Notes: generated by a model not told the origin, from the letters alone. Positions 19,512-28,624 are shown, numbered from the stretch's first letter. The stretch is DNA of 54,802 bases from Erwinia persicina NBRC 102418 (GCF_001571305.1 NZ_BCTN01000023.1:1-54802); one strand, 5' to 3'. Program-made: numbers and translations.

Positions 19512-19763
19512 ATGATCACCGAAAACATTCTGAGCAGAAAAACCGCGTCCATCACCGAGTTCAAAAAGAACCCGACGGCCGCCATGAACGAGTCGCACGG
19601 TGAGCCCGTTGCCGTGCTCAACCACAACAAACCCGCGTTTTACTGCGTGCCGCCGGCCATGTTTGAGCTGATGTTCGAGCACGTCAGCGATGCACTGCTT
19701 CTGCAGAAAGCGCTCGACAGAGCAGGAGACGAGGAGATCGACGTCGTCTGGGACGACCTCTGA
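19512..19763 (+). CDS. antitoxin of a Phd/YefM-like type
   Basis: This 83-residue antitoxin has the N-terminal DNA-binding signature SRKTASITEFKKNPTAAM and GEPVAVLNHNKPAFYCVP, and an acidic C-terminus (EEIDVVWDDL) that would wrap the toxin. GGAGG lies just before the ATG. The stop overlaps the toxin start, so the two are coupled. The pair sits between resD and the incC iterons, a position typical of plasmid maintenance systems. Confidence 0.88.
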   Translation: MITENILSRKTASITEFKKNPTAAMNESHGEPVAVLNHNKPAFYCVPPAMFELMFEHVSDALLLQKALDRAGDEEIDVVWDDL

Positions 19764-20086
19764 TGTCCGGAAAATTTACGGCCACCCTGAAGTTTAAGGC
19801 GCTGGCCAAAAAAGAATGGGACGCCCTGAACCCGTCCATCCGGGAAAAATTTGCGAAGGTGCTGAAGAAGCGCGCCGCGTCGTATGACGCGCTGACGATG
19901 CCGGCCAACCGGCTGTCCCTGCAGCACAGCTGCTACAAGATAAAACTCAGAAATGACGGATACCGTCTGGCCTACACCGTCACCTCAGACGACGGGGGAA
20001 ACGTGAGGGTCACGGTCACCGTGGTTGCCGTCGACCGGCGTGACGAGATCTACGAAGACCTGCATAAGCGGCTTGCCGGAAAATAA
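19763..20086 (+). CDS. RelE/StbE-type mRNA-interferase toxin
   Basis: This 107-residue RelE-superfamily toxin has an N-terminal strand-helix (FTATLKFKALAKKEWDAL), a basic core and the C-terminal strand LRNDGYRLAYTV and VTVVAVDRRDEIYEDL typical of RelE toxins that cut ribosome-bound mRNA. It starts within the antitoxin stop (TGATG). The antitoxin probably represses both genes together with the toxin. Confidence 0.9.
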   Translation: MSGKFTATLKFKALAKKEWDALNPSIREKFAKVLKKRAASYDALTMPANRLSLQHSCYKIKLRNDGYRLAYTVTSDDGGNVRVTVTVVAVDRRDEIYEDLHKRLAGK

Positions 20087-20278
20087 CCGGCGTGCAGCGT
20101 CAGCGTTCCCTTTGCCAGGCCACGGTATGACGGCCGGAAGGACTGAATCTTCAGCTGTCGTTTACCCGGTTCTGCTTTTCGGGCCAGCCTGCCGCAGTGC
20201 TCTCAGCGTCTGCCCCCTTTTCCCGCTGCGGAAGGATGATGAACGTCGTTTCTTCTGCATCGCCGCCGGCTTACCGCT

Positions 20279-20907
20279 GTGACAATCTGCCCTCATTGCC
20301 TTCAGGCTGCATATTCCCGGTGACCGATCCGCAAAGGTGACAGATTGCCCTCACTCATGAGTGACACCGTCACCGTGGCATCGCTTCCGTCGTCACTGTG
20401 ACAAACCGCCCTCACGCCCGTCACCCTGTCTGACCAGTCACCCCCGTAGCCTGACTGAATGATGAAGCGTGACAATCCGCCCTCAGGTATTCAGTCAGTA
20501 TAACGTGTGACAGTCTGCCCTTACCGGCATGATTGTCCGCAGCAGTATGCGGGCATGAACAGTGCCTTTCAGGTCAGCGTTCAAAACTGACCCCGGACTC
20601 ACGCATCAGGCCGTCCATCTTACCGGAGAGATGTTGTGACAAACCGCCCTCATCCGTTCAGCGGCGATATGTGACAGACTGCCCTCAGACCACCGGGGTA
20701 CCGGCGAGTGACAGATAAACCTCAGGGCGAAAATCCGGTAGCAGAGGACGGGACGCATTACCGGGTGAGATCAGCCGGAGCCGACAGTCAGAGGTGACAA
20801 ACTGCCCTGGTCACAGGGTCGCGGGGACAGCAGTGAGAGAGGAGTGGAGGCTGGCGTGGCCGGCGCGAACGGGATACGGCGTCAGTCAGAGGGCAGGTTG
20901 TCACACT
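20279..20907 (+). repeat. incC-like iteron array downstream of repE
   Basis: Direct repeats of the form TGTGACAAACYGCCCTCA occur near 20280, 20333, 20398, 20469, 20506, 20637, 20671, 20794 and 20888, with a degenerate copy at 20708. They match the iteron-binding style of F RepE, where incC iterons titrate and handcuff the initiator to limit copy number. Spacing is irregular, unlike an origin. No other gene is seen in 20087-20900. Confidence 0.88.
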
Positions 20908-21644
20908 TCGGTAAATGAAAAGACAACGTGGGTTGTCAGTCGTCCTGCTTTTTTTTCAACGTAAGTGACGCTTAACGGCGTACGGCGGTTGATTTCGTCA
21001 ACAACCGGGATCAGGAAACGACGGCGGAAATCAGGCATACGGGTGTAACTTTGCGGGAGCTGGTAGCGTTCAATCATCCACTCAATCCCAAGGATGACCG
21101 TGCCGTACGTCAGATTACCCCTGTACTGGCACAGCGATTCATACAGGCGCATCGCATAGGGGCTGGTTATCTCCCGGGTTTCCCCGAGGCGGAACTGGGT
21201 GAACCTGTTCTGTAATCCTACGAAATAGGGGATGAGATAAGGGTTAAGATGGACGCTGTACACGCCTCTTGCAGGACTGTGGGCGCGCTTGATGAACCAG
21301 GGAAAAGACTCATATCCCTTCTCATCACCCAGGTCTTCTTCCGGTTTGTAGAACACGACCTCTTTTCCGACAAAATTTTTCAGGGCGTTACGGATGTCCT
21401 TACTGGCTTCAGCCGACGTCAGGCCGAAGGTTTTTGCATAATGCGACACGGCAATTTCGCACTTACCGTCGTGGAAATCTTCACCGCCGGGGGTTTCCGT
21501 TCTGCGGATCTGGTCGACAAAAAGATACAGCATCCGCTTCTGATCGCGGGAAAGACTGTAGGCAGCCTCCGTCAGTTCATTTGACTGGACGATGCGCTGT
21601 CCCACCTTCCGGGGTTTATCAGCGGTGAATAATTCTGAGGTCAT
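20901..21644 (-). CDS. repE: RepE-type replication initiator (RepFIA-like)
   Basis: This 247-residue initiator is close to F RepE (251 residues). Shared segments are [55 protein letters not shown] and the C-terminal winged helix [18 protein letters not shown]. Monomers bind iterons to open the origin; dimers repress the gene. Flanking iteron arrays support the call. Unlike in F, the partition genes lie upstream and divergent, and are of P1 type. Confidence 0.96.
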   Translation of the reverse strand: MTSELFTADKPRKVGQRIVQSNELTEAAYSLSRDQKRMLYLFVDQIRRTETPGGEDFHDGKCEIAVSHYAKTFGLTSAEASKDIRNALKNFVGKEVVFYKPEEDLGDEKGYESFPWFIKRAHSPARGVYSVHLNPYLIPYFVGLQNRFTQFRLGETREITSPYAMRLYESLCQYRGNLTYGTVILGIEWMIERYQLPQSYTRMPDFRRRFLIPVVDEINRRTPLSVTYVEKKAGRLTTHVVFSFTEV

Positions 21645-21659
21645 CGGGTGTCGCAGGCT

Positions 21660-21830
21660 CGGCTTGTGTGACAGAGTATCAGGTTGTCACGGTACAAAAG
21701 CCTTGTCAATAACGCTGTGTTTTTACTGATATTTAAGGGCAGTTTGTCACACAGTTGAGGGTGATCTGTCACGGTTACCCGCCGTTTTGAGGGCAGTCTG
21801 TCACAGCATAAGGGCAGATTGTCACGTCAG
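21660..21830. other. origin iterons upstream of repE (oriS/ori2-like)
   Basis: Four inverted-orientation iterons (GGGCAGTTTGTCACA and variants) lie near 21738, 21758, 21789 and 21808, with a degenerate one near 21670. A DnaA box TGTGGATAA follows at about 21925, in an AT-rich run. Together with RepE this is the expected replication origin. Confidence 0.85.
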
Positions 21831-21975
21831 CGGGTCTGCAGGCCGCGCCGGCTCTGGCCTCAGAGGGAGCTAAAAAGGTTTTAAAAAGAATATAAAAAGA
21901 TCTCTTTAAAAATAACCGCTGTATATGTGGATAACTTCCCACCCGTAATACTGCTAACGCGCCTGCGGCTTGTTC

Positions 21976-22021
21976 AACCGGCGCCGGCGTCATAAAAGAT
22001 TTTATGCCGCCGGCGCCGGTT
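21976..22021. promoter_or_regulatory. 46-bp palindrome upstream of parA (candidate ParA operator)
   Basis: Perfect 14-bp arms (AACCGGCGCCGGCG) flank a further 7-bp complementary core (CATAAAA / TTTTATG) with a two-base centre. P1 parA is autoregulated from an inverted-repeat operator at this position, so the same role is likely. A cruciform or terminator role is an alternative. Confidence 0.6.
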
Positions 22022-22175
22022 ACCCTCTGGATCCTCACCCTCACGTCAGCACACGGTCCTGCCTGACAGTGACCGGTTACCGGGTCAGGCATTTTTTATG
22101 CATTTATGTTGATTTTAAGTTCTGTATGCAGGATTATTGTATTAACGTTAAATTTCAGCATAAAGGGACCATTTA

Positions 22176-23375
22176 ATGAGTGCTTCGTCACATCAGTCTG
22201 AAAAGATAGCCGTCCGTGCAGGGAAAATGCTGACCGCGCTGACAGAGCAGATCCGGTCGCAGAAGCAGGAACTGCATGAGGACGTTTACTTCCAGGTGTA
22301 TGCCAAGGCCGCCCTCTCCCGGCTCCCTAAGCTGACCCGGGCCAACGTGGATTATGCGGTCAGTGAAATGGAGGAGAACGGGTACGTGTTTGATAAACGT
22401 TCAGCGGGATCTTCAACAAAATACGCCATGAATATCCAGAATATCATTGATATATACCACCACAGGGGAGTCCCCAAATACCGCGACAGGCATTCTGAAG
22501 CGTTAACGGTATTTGTCGGGAATCTCAAAGGGGGGGTATCGAAGACAGTTTCAACCGTCTCACTGGCTCACGGTATGCGGGCGCATCCACACCTGCTTTT
22601 TGAGGATCTGCGCATTCTCGTTGTGGATCTTGACCCCCAGTCATCCGCCACGATGTTTCTCAATCACACCCGTGCAGTCGGCATGGTGGAAGCGACCTCC
22701 GCGCAGGCCATGCTGCAGAACGTCTCGCGTGAAGAGCTGCTCAGTGATTTTATTGTGCCCTCGGTGGTACCCGGCGTGGACGTCATCCCCGCCTCCATCG
22801 ATGATGCCTTTATCGCCTCAGAATGGACGTCGCTCTGCAGGGAACATCTTCCCGGTCAGAATCCGCATGCCGTGCTGCGTGAGAACATTACGGACAGGCT
22901 GAAATCTGACTATGATCTCATCTTTGTCGACAGCGGGCCGCACCTTGATGCCTTCCTGAACAACGCTATCGCCGCTGCAGACGTTCTGATGACGCCGGTT
23001 CCTCCCGCACAGGTTGACTTCCATTCCACGCTCAAGTATCTGACCCGACTCCCGGAGCTCGTCAGTATCATTGAATCATCGGGCTGTGAATGCCGGCTGC
23101 GGGCAAACATCGGCTTCATGTCCAAGCTGTCGAACAAGGCCGATCACAAAATGTGCCACAGCCTGGCGAAAGAGATTTTCGGCGGCGACATGCTGGACGT
23201 TGCGCTCCCCCGGCTTGACGGCTTTGAACGGTGCGGAGAATCCTTTGACACGGTGATATCAGCGAATCCGGCAACCTACGTGGGCAGCAGCGAGGCGCTG
23301 AAAAATGCCCGGCTTGCCGCGGAAGACTTTGCCAAAGCGGCGTTTGACCGCCTTGAATTTATACGAATGAACTGA
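22176..23375 (+). CDS. parA: ParA partition ATPase, P1 type
   Basis: This 399-residue type Ia ParA has an N-terminal DNA-binding domain (LTRANVDYAVSEMEENGYVF), Walker A NLKGGVSKTVST, Walker A' DLDPQSSATMF and Walker B FVDSGPHLDAF. It is nearly collinear with P1 ParA (398 residues) throughout, including FERCGESFDTVISANPATYV. It positions plasmid copies on the nucleoid through ParB, and represses its own operon. parB follows after five bases. Confidence 0.97.
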   Translation: MSASSHQSEKIAVRAGKMLTALTEQIRSQKQELHEDVYFQVYAKAALSRLPKLTRANVDYAVSEMEENGYVFDKRSAGSSTKYAMNIQNIIDIYHHRGVPKYRDRHSEALTVFVGNLKGGVSKTVSTVSLAHGMRAHPHLLFEDLRILVVDLDPQSSATMFLNHTRAVGMVEATSAQAMLQNVSREELLSDFIVPSVVPGVDVIPASIDDAFIASEWTSLCREHLPGQNPHAVLRENITDRLKSDYDLIFVDSGPHLDAFLNNAIAAADVLMTPVPPAQVDFHSTLKYLTRLPELVSIIESSGCECRLRANIGFMSKLSNKADHKMCHSLAKEIFGGDMLDVALPRLDGFERCGESFDTVISANPATYVGSSEALKNARLAAEDFAKAAFDRLEFIRMN

Positions 23376-23380
23376 GGTGC

Positions 23381-24355
23381 TTGATGAGTAACAAACGCAG
23401 AACGATCGGACGGACATTCAGTGCGCCTGTCGTCAGCAGCGACCCGGAGACAGGGGGTTTTCAGCAGGTGTTCACCCTGTCATCCGGCAGGAAGGTGCTC
23501 TTCAGCCGCGTGACCGTTGATGCCGGTGACCTCGCCGCCGCGACGTATGTGGTGCAGGAAAATAACGGACGCGATCAGTCTGCCCTGACGCCCGAATCGC
23601 TGAAGGATATTACCCGGACCCTCAGGCTTCAGCAGTTTTTCCCGGCTATCGGCGCACGCAGTGAAAAGGGCATCGAAATCCTGGACGGTTCCCGCCGCCG
23701 TGCGGCTGCCCTGATTTGCCGGTGCGGGCTGGACGTTCTCGTTACCGACGAACCCCTGACCCCGGCAGAGGCGAGGGCGCTGGCGAAGGACATACAGACG
23801 GCCCGGGAACATAACATTCGTGAGGTGGGGCTGCGTCTGCAGACGCTTAAAGCCACCGGCCTGTCACAGAAAGAGATAGCCGAATCGGAAAACCTGTCCC
23901 AGGCAATGGTGACGCGTGCCCTGCAGGCCGCGAGCGTCTCCGCAGAGCTGCTGTCAGTGTTTCCCGTTCAGGCCGTTCTTTCATTTACTGACTACAGGAC
24001 ACTGCTGGCCAGTGAAGAGATCCTTTCGGGGAAAGGAACAGGGCCTGAAGAGCTCCTTGCGAATCTTACTGATGTGCTGAGTGACATACGCAATGACACA
24101 ACCCTGGCGGAAGATGAAGTTAAAAATAAGCTGATTGCAGAAATCCGTAAAGAAGCGCTGATTATGGGTGTGCCTTCGTCACGCGACAAAACCGTGACCA
24201 CGACATTGTGGCAGTTCGGCGATAAAAACCGGTATGCCCGCAAGAAGACCAAGGGGCGAGCGTTCAGTTATGAGTTTAACCGTCTGGCACCGGACGTTCA
24301 GAGTGCGCTGGATGACGCCATTAATAAGGTGCTGGCTTTACATCTGAATAAATAG
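23381..24355 (+). CDS. parB: ParB centromere-binding protein, P1 type
   Basis: This 324-residue protein corresponds to P1 ParB (333 residues). It opens MSNKRRTIGRTF and carries the ParB/Spo0J domain (QQFFPAIGARSEKGIEILDG, then SRRRAA). A helix-turn-helix follows (LSQKEIAESENLSQAMVTRAL), and the C-terminal dimer domain has GRAFSYEFNRL. It binds parS immediately downstream and links it to ParA. Confidence 0.96.
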   Translation: MMSNKRRTIGRTFSAPVVSSDPETGGFQQVFTLSSGRKVLFSRVTVDAGDLAAATYVVQENNGRDQSALTPESLKDITRTLRLQQFFPAIGARSEKGIEILDGSRRRAAALICRCGLDVLVTDEPLTPAEARALAKDIQTAREHNIREVGLRLQTLKATGLSQKEIAESENLSQAMVTRALQAASVSAELLSVFPVQAVLSFTDYRTLLASEEILSGKGTGPEELLANLTDVLSDIRNDTTLAEDEVKNKLIAEIRKEALIMGVPSSRDKTVTTTLWQFGDKNRYARKKTKGRAFSYEFNRLAPDVQSALDDAINKVLALHLNK

Positions 24356-24369
24356 ATCTCCTCCAGCCA

Positions 24370-24570
24370 TATTTCACATCTAACGCTATGAATTATTGAT
24401 TCTTTATCTGGAGATTTCACGCTGAAATCTCCATGTTAAGTGGCAGTGAACAACTCACTTTCCTGTAAAAAGCTCTGCAATCCTGTTTCTTTCTCCACTG
24501 CGATTTATCCTGTAAGTTACTGTAATAAATGGATTTTAAGCGATAATTTCACATTGAAATCTCCCGCTGA
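24370..24570 (+). other. candidate parS centromere
   Basis: ATTTCAC heptamers of the P1 A-box type lie at 24371, within a perfect 10-bp inverted repeat GGAGATTTCA / TGAAATCTCC (24410-24419 / 24423-24432), and in a second inverted pair ATTTCA / TGAAAT (24546-24551 / 24555-24560) followed by CTCC. P1 parS has the same kind of boxes just after parB, bent by IHF. The intervening ~110 AT-rich bases could hold an IHF site. Confidence 0.75.
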
Positions 24571-24573
24571 TTC

Positions 24574-24891
24574 ATGAGAAAACCTGCCTTGAAGCTGATA
24601 TCCAATAAGACTGTTCCATCTCTTTTTGAAAGAGAGCTCCATCCTTATGAGCGTGAGGCTGTCTTCAACGTATCTGGACAGAAAAGGAATTTCAGTGACT
24701 CAGAGAAAGGGATTGCCCTCTGCATTATTGACGAGATGCAAACAAATCATCTTCTGCTCCAGTGTGACTGCAGGGACAATGTCCCCGTACTGAGTACCTT
24801 TAACAAGGGCTGTTTTCTCAGAAAGGTCTCGCATGGTGGTTTTCACGCGGTCAGTTGCCCCCTCTACCTGCTCAGGAGCCGAACAATTTAG
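24574..24891 (+). CDS. unknown protein fragment with a cysteine cluster
   Basis: The 105-residue frame has coherent protein-like composition with a QCDCR pair and a later SCPLY. That looks like the N-terminal zinc-site region of a longer protein. The stop falls in the loop of a strong inverted repeat (24867-24909), suggesting the gene was cut there. No function is assigned. Confidence 0.5.
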   Translation: MRKPALKLISNKTVPSLFERELHPYEREAVFNVSGQKRNFSDSEKGIALCIIDEMQTNHLLLQCDCRDNVPVLSTFNKGCFLRKVSHGGFHAVSCPLYLLRSRTI

Positions 24892-25080
24892 CTTCGGCTT
24901 CTGAGCAGGGTTGACCAGCTCATCAAGCTCAACTGAACGGGAAATTTCTCTGACGGCGCTTTCAATATGTTCAGCGTTCTGCCGGATGATGACAATCTCT
25001 TTACCGGCCTTGCGCATCAGGGATATGCCCTGTCTCGTATTTTCACGACTGATATCTGTGCCCAGGAGAACCCCCTGGCC
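24700..25080 (-). pseudogene. minus-strand protein-like fragment
   Basis: An open frame reads GVLLGTDISRENTRQGISLM, then RKAGKEIVIIRQNAEHIESA and SRSVELDELVNPAQK. This is coherent up to the inverted repeat at 24909; beyond that it is antisense to the plus-strand gene and probably meaningless. An in-frame stop lies upstream and there is no good start. I do not recognise the family. Confidence 0.35.
24867..24909. repeat. 17-bp inverted repeat at a gene-fragment junction
   Basis: CCTGCTCAGGAGCCGAA and TTCGGCTTCTGAGCAGG pair over 17 positions with one mismatch around a nine-base loop. It lies where the plus-strand fragment ends and where a minus-strand open frame (to about 25080) passes through. 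It could be a bidirectional terminator or a recombination scar. Confidence 0.5.
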
Positions 25081-25328
25081 ATCTGATGATTACCGCAGTC
25101 AACCCGCCCGGTTTCTTCTGCCGTGCCGCTGAAACTGTCCTTTTTTGTGTTTGCCCTTCTCTCAGAAAATATCATTGAAAACTCAGGTTACTCACTGATG
25201 ATACAGAGTGATGCTGTCAGCTTACTGTGCACAGGGGGGGCCTCAGTCTCGTGGGGGCTCTGATATGTTTTGATCGACCCTGCCTTTTTCAGTTAAGTTA
25301 TCAGGCCAACTTTTGCAGGAGAAGAGCA

Positions 25329-25640
25329 ATGATTGTAAGGACATGGCACGGATGTGTACCACTTGAATACGCTGAGGATTTTGCTTCACATCTTGAATTA
25401 ACCGGAGTGAAACATTCTCAGGGGATTGAGGGTAACAAAGGTGCTTTTGTAAAAAGAATGACTCAGGGAAGCTGGGAACATTTTTTCCTTGCGACATATT
25501 GGGCAGATATTGAGGCAGTCAAAGCTTTCGCCGGTGATGACTACCATGTGGCTGTCACCTACCCCGACGATGATAAATTTTGCTTGTTATCGGATCCCTA
25601 TGTTTTTCAGCATGAAGTGGAAATTATTCATTCACTTTGA
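25329..25640 (+). CDS. small antibiotic-biosynthesis-monooxygenase-like protein
   Basis: This 103-residue protein has the ferredoxin-like alpha/beta pattern of the dimeric ABM superfamily: MIVRTWHGCVPLEYAEDFA at the start, FFLATYWADIEAVKAFAG in the centre, and a strand ending HEVEIIHSL. Many members are quinol monooxygenases or have unknown roles. The ATG at 25329 follows AGGAGAAGAGC; the longer frame from 25227 has no support. A stem-loop follows the stop. Confidence 0.7.
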   Translation: MIVRTWHGCVPLEYAEDFASHLELTGVKHSQGIEGNKGAFVKRMTQGSWEHFFLATYWADIEAVKAFAGDDYHVAVTYPDDDKFCLLSDPYVFQHEVEIIHSL

Positions 25641-25646
25641 GTAAAC

Positions 25647-25679
25647 GAATAAGCAGCCTGGTTTCCTGGTTGCTTATTC
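25647..25679 (+). terminator. stem-loop after the monooxygenase-like gene
   Basis: GAATAAGCAGCC and GGTTGCTTATTC pair over 12 positions with one G-T mismatch around a nine-base loop, six bases after the stop. The T-run after it is weak. Confidence 0.55.
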
Positions 25680-25689
25680 CGCTCTTTGA

Positions 25690-26500
25690 AGACCTCTTAT
25701 CCAGCGGTCCACAGCGAAAAAGAACTCCCGGTTTTAACCATTTTTTATTCCTTAAGCCCCCTTTGACTGCGCGCATCACAATGCCGTCCACGACATTTCA
25801 GCTGAGCTTGAGCTGTTTTCTGACATTACCCACCTTGCTGACTTTCAACCATGAGCGAACAAAGGTTTTGTATAACAGCATGTAGCGGCTGACTGGCTCC
25901 GCCCCGGGAATTTGCAGTGTCCGGGGAAACCGCGCCTGAGGCAGTCAACACCAGGGAAGGCCCGCGGGCTTCTTTCCCCCAAAAAAACAACATCCTCATC
26001 CCGGGTGTGTAACTGGCTTCTTTTTACGTCCTTTATCAGTGATCCACGCTCTGTTCTGGTTCCGGGAGGTGCTTTCTGTACCCCGGATTAATTATCCACA
26101 GAAACAGGGGATAAGTGTGGGGATGGAATGTATAACCTCACAAAGATGACGCAGGGCATCCCATAATAAACGGTGTCTGCCTGTGCATCTTCTTTACTCA
26201 TCGGGCACTTTGCAGCCTGAAATTGCGTACAAGGTCGGATTTACGCGGGAAGCAGAGGTAAAAGGCACGTAAATGCATTACTGAAAGCACTGGTTGGGAT
26301 TTGTCGAAATTGAAGTCAGCAGTGCAATGTAAGATCCCAAAAGCCATGGCTGTGAGCCCCGGTCGTGGAAATCAAAGACGTTAATTTTGGTCATTGGCAA
26401 CCGAAATAAAGGGCATCATTTTTCTGCAAAGATGCTCCCTTGCTGCCGGCGAATTCCAAAATGTTGCTCCAGAGCTTTCCACCCCGACGCTGTCACTTTC
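25690..26500. other. gene-poor stretch with an origin-like DnaA box
   Basis: No convincing gene is present. A DnaA box TTATCCACA with a facing GGGGATAAG (26092-26117) is nearly repeated at 34803-34828. It may be the debris of a second replicon's origin. Confidence 0.4.
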
Positions 26501-26512
26501 AACGCTCTTGAT

Positions 26513-27102
26513 TTACTTGAGTGGTTCAGCCACTAAAGCCTCCAGCATAGCGGTACCAAGAGGCCCTGCGAGGTGATACTGTCGCTCGGTCCAGTCGAGG
26601 CACATTCGGTTATTTCCTGCGCGATCTGCACTGATTTCCACGCCTTGCTGTTCAAACCAGTGATGCCCCTGAACAGTCAGTACGTACTGTTGATCTTCCT
26701 GCATGGCAATCAGTCCGCGGCTGAGCATCCCCTGCGAAATGACCACGCCGATTTGCCCGGCTAAATGATCGTAACAACAGCGCGCAAAACGCAGAGCCTT
26801 AGCTGAAGGATTCGGTGTCGTTTGCCACTGAGAAGTGACTGGCCCGACCGAGGCCAGATTTTCTAAAACCTGGAAAACATGTGGGCCGGCCAAGCAGTAA
26901 TAACGATAGCCCCCCACAGACTCTACGGTGATCAGCCCGCCATCACGCAGTTTTGCGAGATGGCGGGCTGCGCTGTAATACTGGCGGCCTCGGCCAGAGC
27001 GCTGGCAGAAATTGCTTCGCCGCCAGACAGATTAATTAGCATTATCGAACGTACCGGCTCGGCGATGAGATGTGCCACGACTGAAATATGAAATTGGTTC
27101 AT
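26513..27102 (-). pseudogene. ArsR-family regulator, frameshifted
   Basis: Two frames together make one ArsR-type repressor. The 5' part reads ISVVAHLIAEPVRSIMLINL, then SGGEAISASALAEAASITAQ. The 3' part reads VGGYRYYCLAGPHVFQVLEN and continues to 26513. The recognition-helix region is lost to a frameshift near 26950. The divergent MFS transporter fragment is its probable former target. Confidence 0.75.
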
Positions 27103-27228
27103 TCTGCACGCCATTGAAAGTGAAATCAGTGTTTACCATGGCGCGATAGTTCGATACGGCTCGAACCAATATTTAGCGTGCGCAAGGTATAGTCAATACC
27201 TCCCATATCCGGGCAATTGCTCCTACCA

Positions 27229-27468
27229 ATGAATAACACTTCTTCGTGTCAAAAATGGTTGTTAACTGCAACCAGTATCAGTTATATCATCGTGATTCTT
27301 GATACATCGATTGTGAACTTTGCACTTGCACTGCTGGCAGCAGCTCTGCACCCGACCATTAGCGGACTACAGTGGGTCGTCAGTTCCTACACCATCACTT
27401 TCGCCAGTTTGCTGCTCAGCGGTGGTGCTCTGGGCAACAAACTGGGGGCAAAAAACGGTTATTCCTGA
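27229..27468 (+). pseudogene. N-terminal fragment of a DHA2-type MFS transporter
   Basis: The 79 residues start MNNTSSCQKWLL and show the first helix with ILDTSIVNFAL and the second with SGLQWVVSSYTITFASLLLS, then GGALGNKLGAKN. These are typical of 14-helix drug:proton antiporters. The homology ends at a 50-bp tandem repeat at 27456, so the rest is lost. Confidence 0.8.
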
Positions 27469-27555
27469 TTATGGCTGGGTCACATACGGGGAGCGGGTCA
27501 AAAGCCGGTTATTCCTGATTATGACTGGATCATATTCGGGGTCAGGGTCATCAAA
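27456..27555. repeat. 50-bp tandem duplication
   Basis: Two copies begin CGGTTATTCCTGATTATG at 27456 and 27506, with internal drift (GGCTGGGTCACATACGGGG versus GACTGGATCATATTCGGGG). This resembles the internal repeats at some IS ends. It marks the breakpoint of the MFS gene. Confidence 0.7.
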
Positions 27556-27622
27556 CCGACATTACTAACTGATCGTTGTATCTGAGACTGGGGGCAGGTC
27601 AGAGAGAACTGATACATGGGGT

Positions 27623-28120
27623 ATGTGCGCGCCATATTTCAAGGAAAATCCCCAAAGGCTTGCTGCCGAAAAAAGTCTTGAAATAAGCAAGTACGTGCAG
27701 TCAGTTCTCGGGAGACGCTCCGCATCTCAGATTTCACAACAGTGTATTGCTGTGGCATTTTTCATGAAGGAAGAGCTCGAGTCTATCCTTAATGCTCCCA
27801 TTACTTTTACGCTAGGGTACGTCGAACTGAATCATCGCAATGTATTCTATACACCCGAGGCTGAACTCAAGGCACTGCTTAATAAGCCCCTGACGCACGG
27901 AACTCTCAATCTCCATGCTTGGTTGACCACGCCATCTTATGAAATCATCGATCCAACGTTCTGGACGACATACGGTGTTGTTAATAGTGACCCCGACTGC
28001 ATCGGATTAGTTATGATGCAGCATTATTCTCTCTTCAATGAGTATGTTATTCATCACCCGCAACTCGTTGGAGAAGAATACCTTTACAATATAGGTGGAA
28101 TTGTTGAACTGGACAGATGA
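27623..28120 (+). CDS. unknown protein with a transglutaminase/papain-like pattern
   Basis: This encodes 165 residues. SQQCIAVAFFMKEEL around residue 41, LNLHAWLTTPSYEIIDPTFW around residues 95-114, and their spacing suggest a Cys-His-Asp triad of the transglutaminase-like fold (C...HAW...EIIDPT). The rest is unfamiliar. It lies alone between broken genes, with a weak ribosome site. The fold call is a pattern judgement; an inactive relative is possible. Confidence 0.5.
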   Translation: MCAPYFKENPQRLAAEKSLEISKYVQSVLGRRSASQISQQCIAVAFFMKEELESILNAPITFTLGYVELNHRNVFYTPEAELKALLNKPLTHGTLNLHAWLTTPSYEIIDPTFWTTYGVVNSDPDCIGLVMMQHYSLFNEYVIHHPQLVGEEYLYNIGGIVELDR

Positions 28121-28129
28121 TGACTACGG

Positions 28130-28385
28130 TATAAATCATGGACGACGGTCTTCAGGTGGCCCGCAGCTGTCGAAGTAGCGTAACAGCCTGATTACCGATG
28201 GCTTCAAGCCGAGATAGCGGGCGATGATCCACTCGCCTTTCTGCCAGGTCCTGATCAGGGTGTTGCCCAGCTTTCCGGACGACAGCCCCTGGCGCTAGGA
28301 GAGTTACGCAAGGCTGATGCCAGTTTTACGGACAGCGGTGATGACGTCTTCCGGGTGCCAGTCCTTACGCGCATTACTTTTTTTG
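28130..28385 (-). pseudogene. Ner/Nlp-type DNA-binding protein, broken
   Basis: On the minus strand, KKSNARKDWHPEDVITAVRK is followed by two stop codons, then RQGLSSGKLGNTLIRTWQKG and EWIIARYLGLKPSVI. This is the Ner/Nlp winged-helix family (DWHPADIIAGLRK ... RPWPKGEMIIAKALG). The internal stops show decay. Confidence 0.8.
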
Positions 28386-28450
28386 AATGAATCGTCATGT
28401 GCCGGCGCCGTGTCCGAGGTGGTATTACAGGGGGCAGTTTGGATATCGAA

Positions 28451-28551
28451 AATTATTGTACGTTACGTCTGTTTTTTGAAGAGGCTTCTCTATCGCAATA
28501 GGCTGTTTTCCCGCGCTATATGGAGTCTCGCTGGTATGTTGGGGTATTGAG
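28451..28551 (+). repeat. left arm of a 101-bp inverted repeat
   Basis: The reverse complement of this segment matches 29990-30090 at 99 of 101 positions. The two arms face each other around a 1.44-kb segment holding the gene at 28625-29746. Confidence 0.9.
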
Positions 28552-28624
28552 ATAACCTAAATGCCACACCGTAAGCACAATAACTTATAATGCATTAACT
28601 CCAAACAGCTCAGAATGCTTATGG

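Noticed and set aside
20279..20907. CRISPR array
   Set aside because: Repeats are 17-19 bp with irregular spacing and match RepE-type iterons; no cas gene is present.
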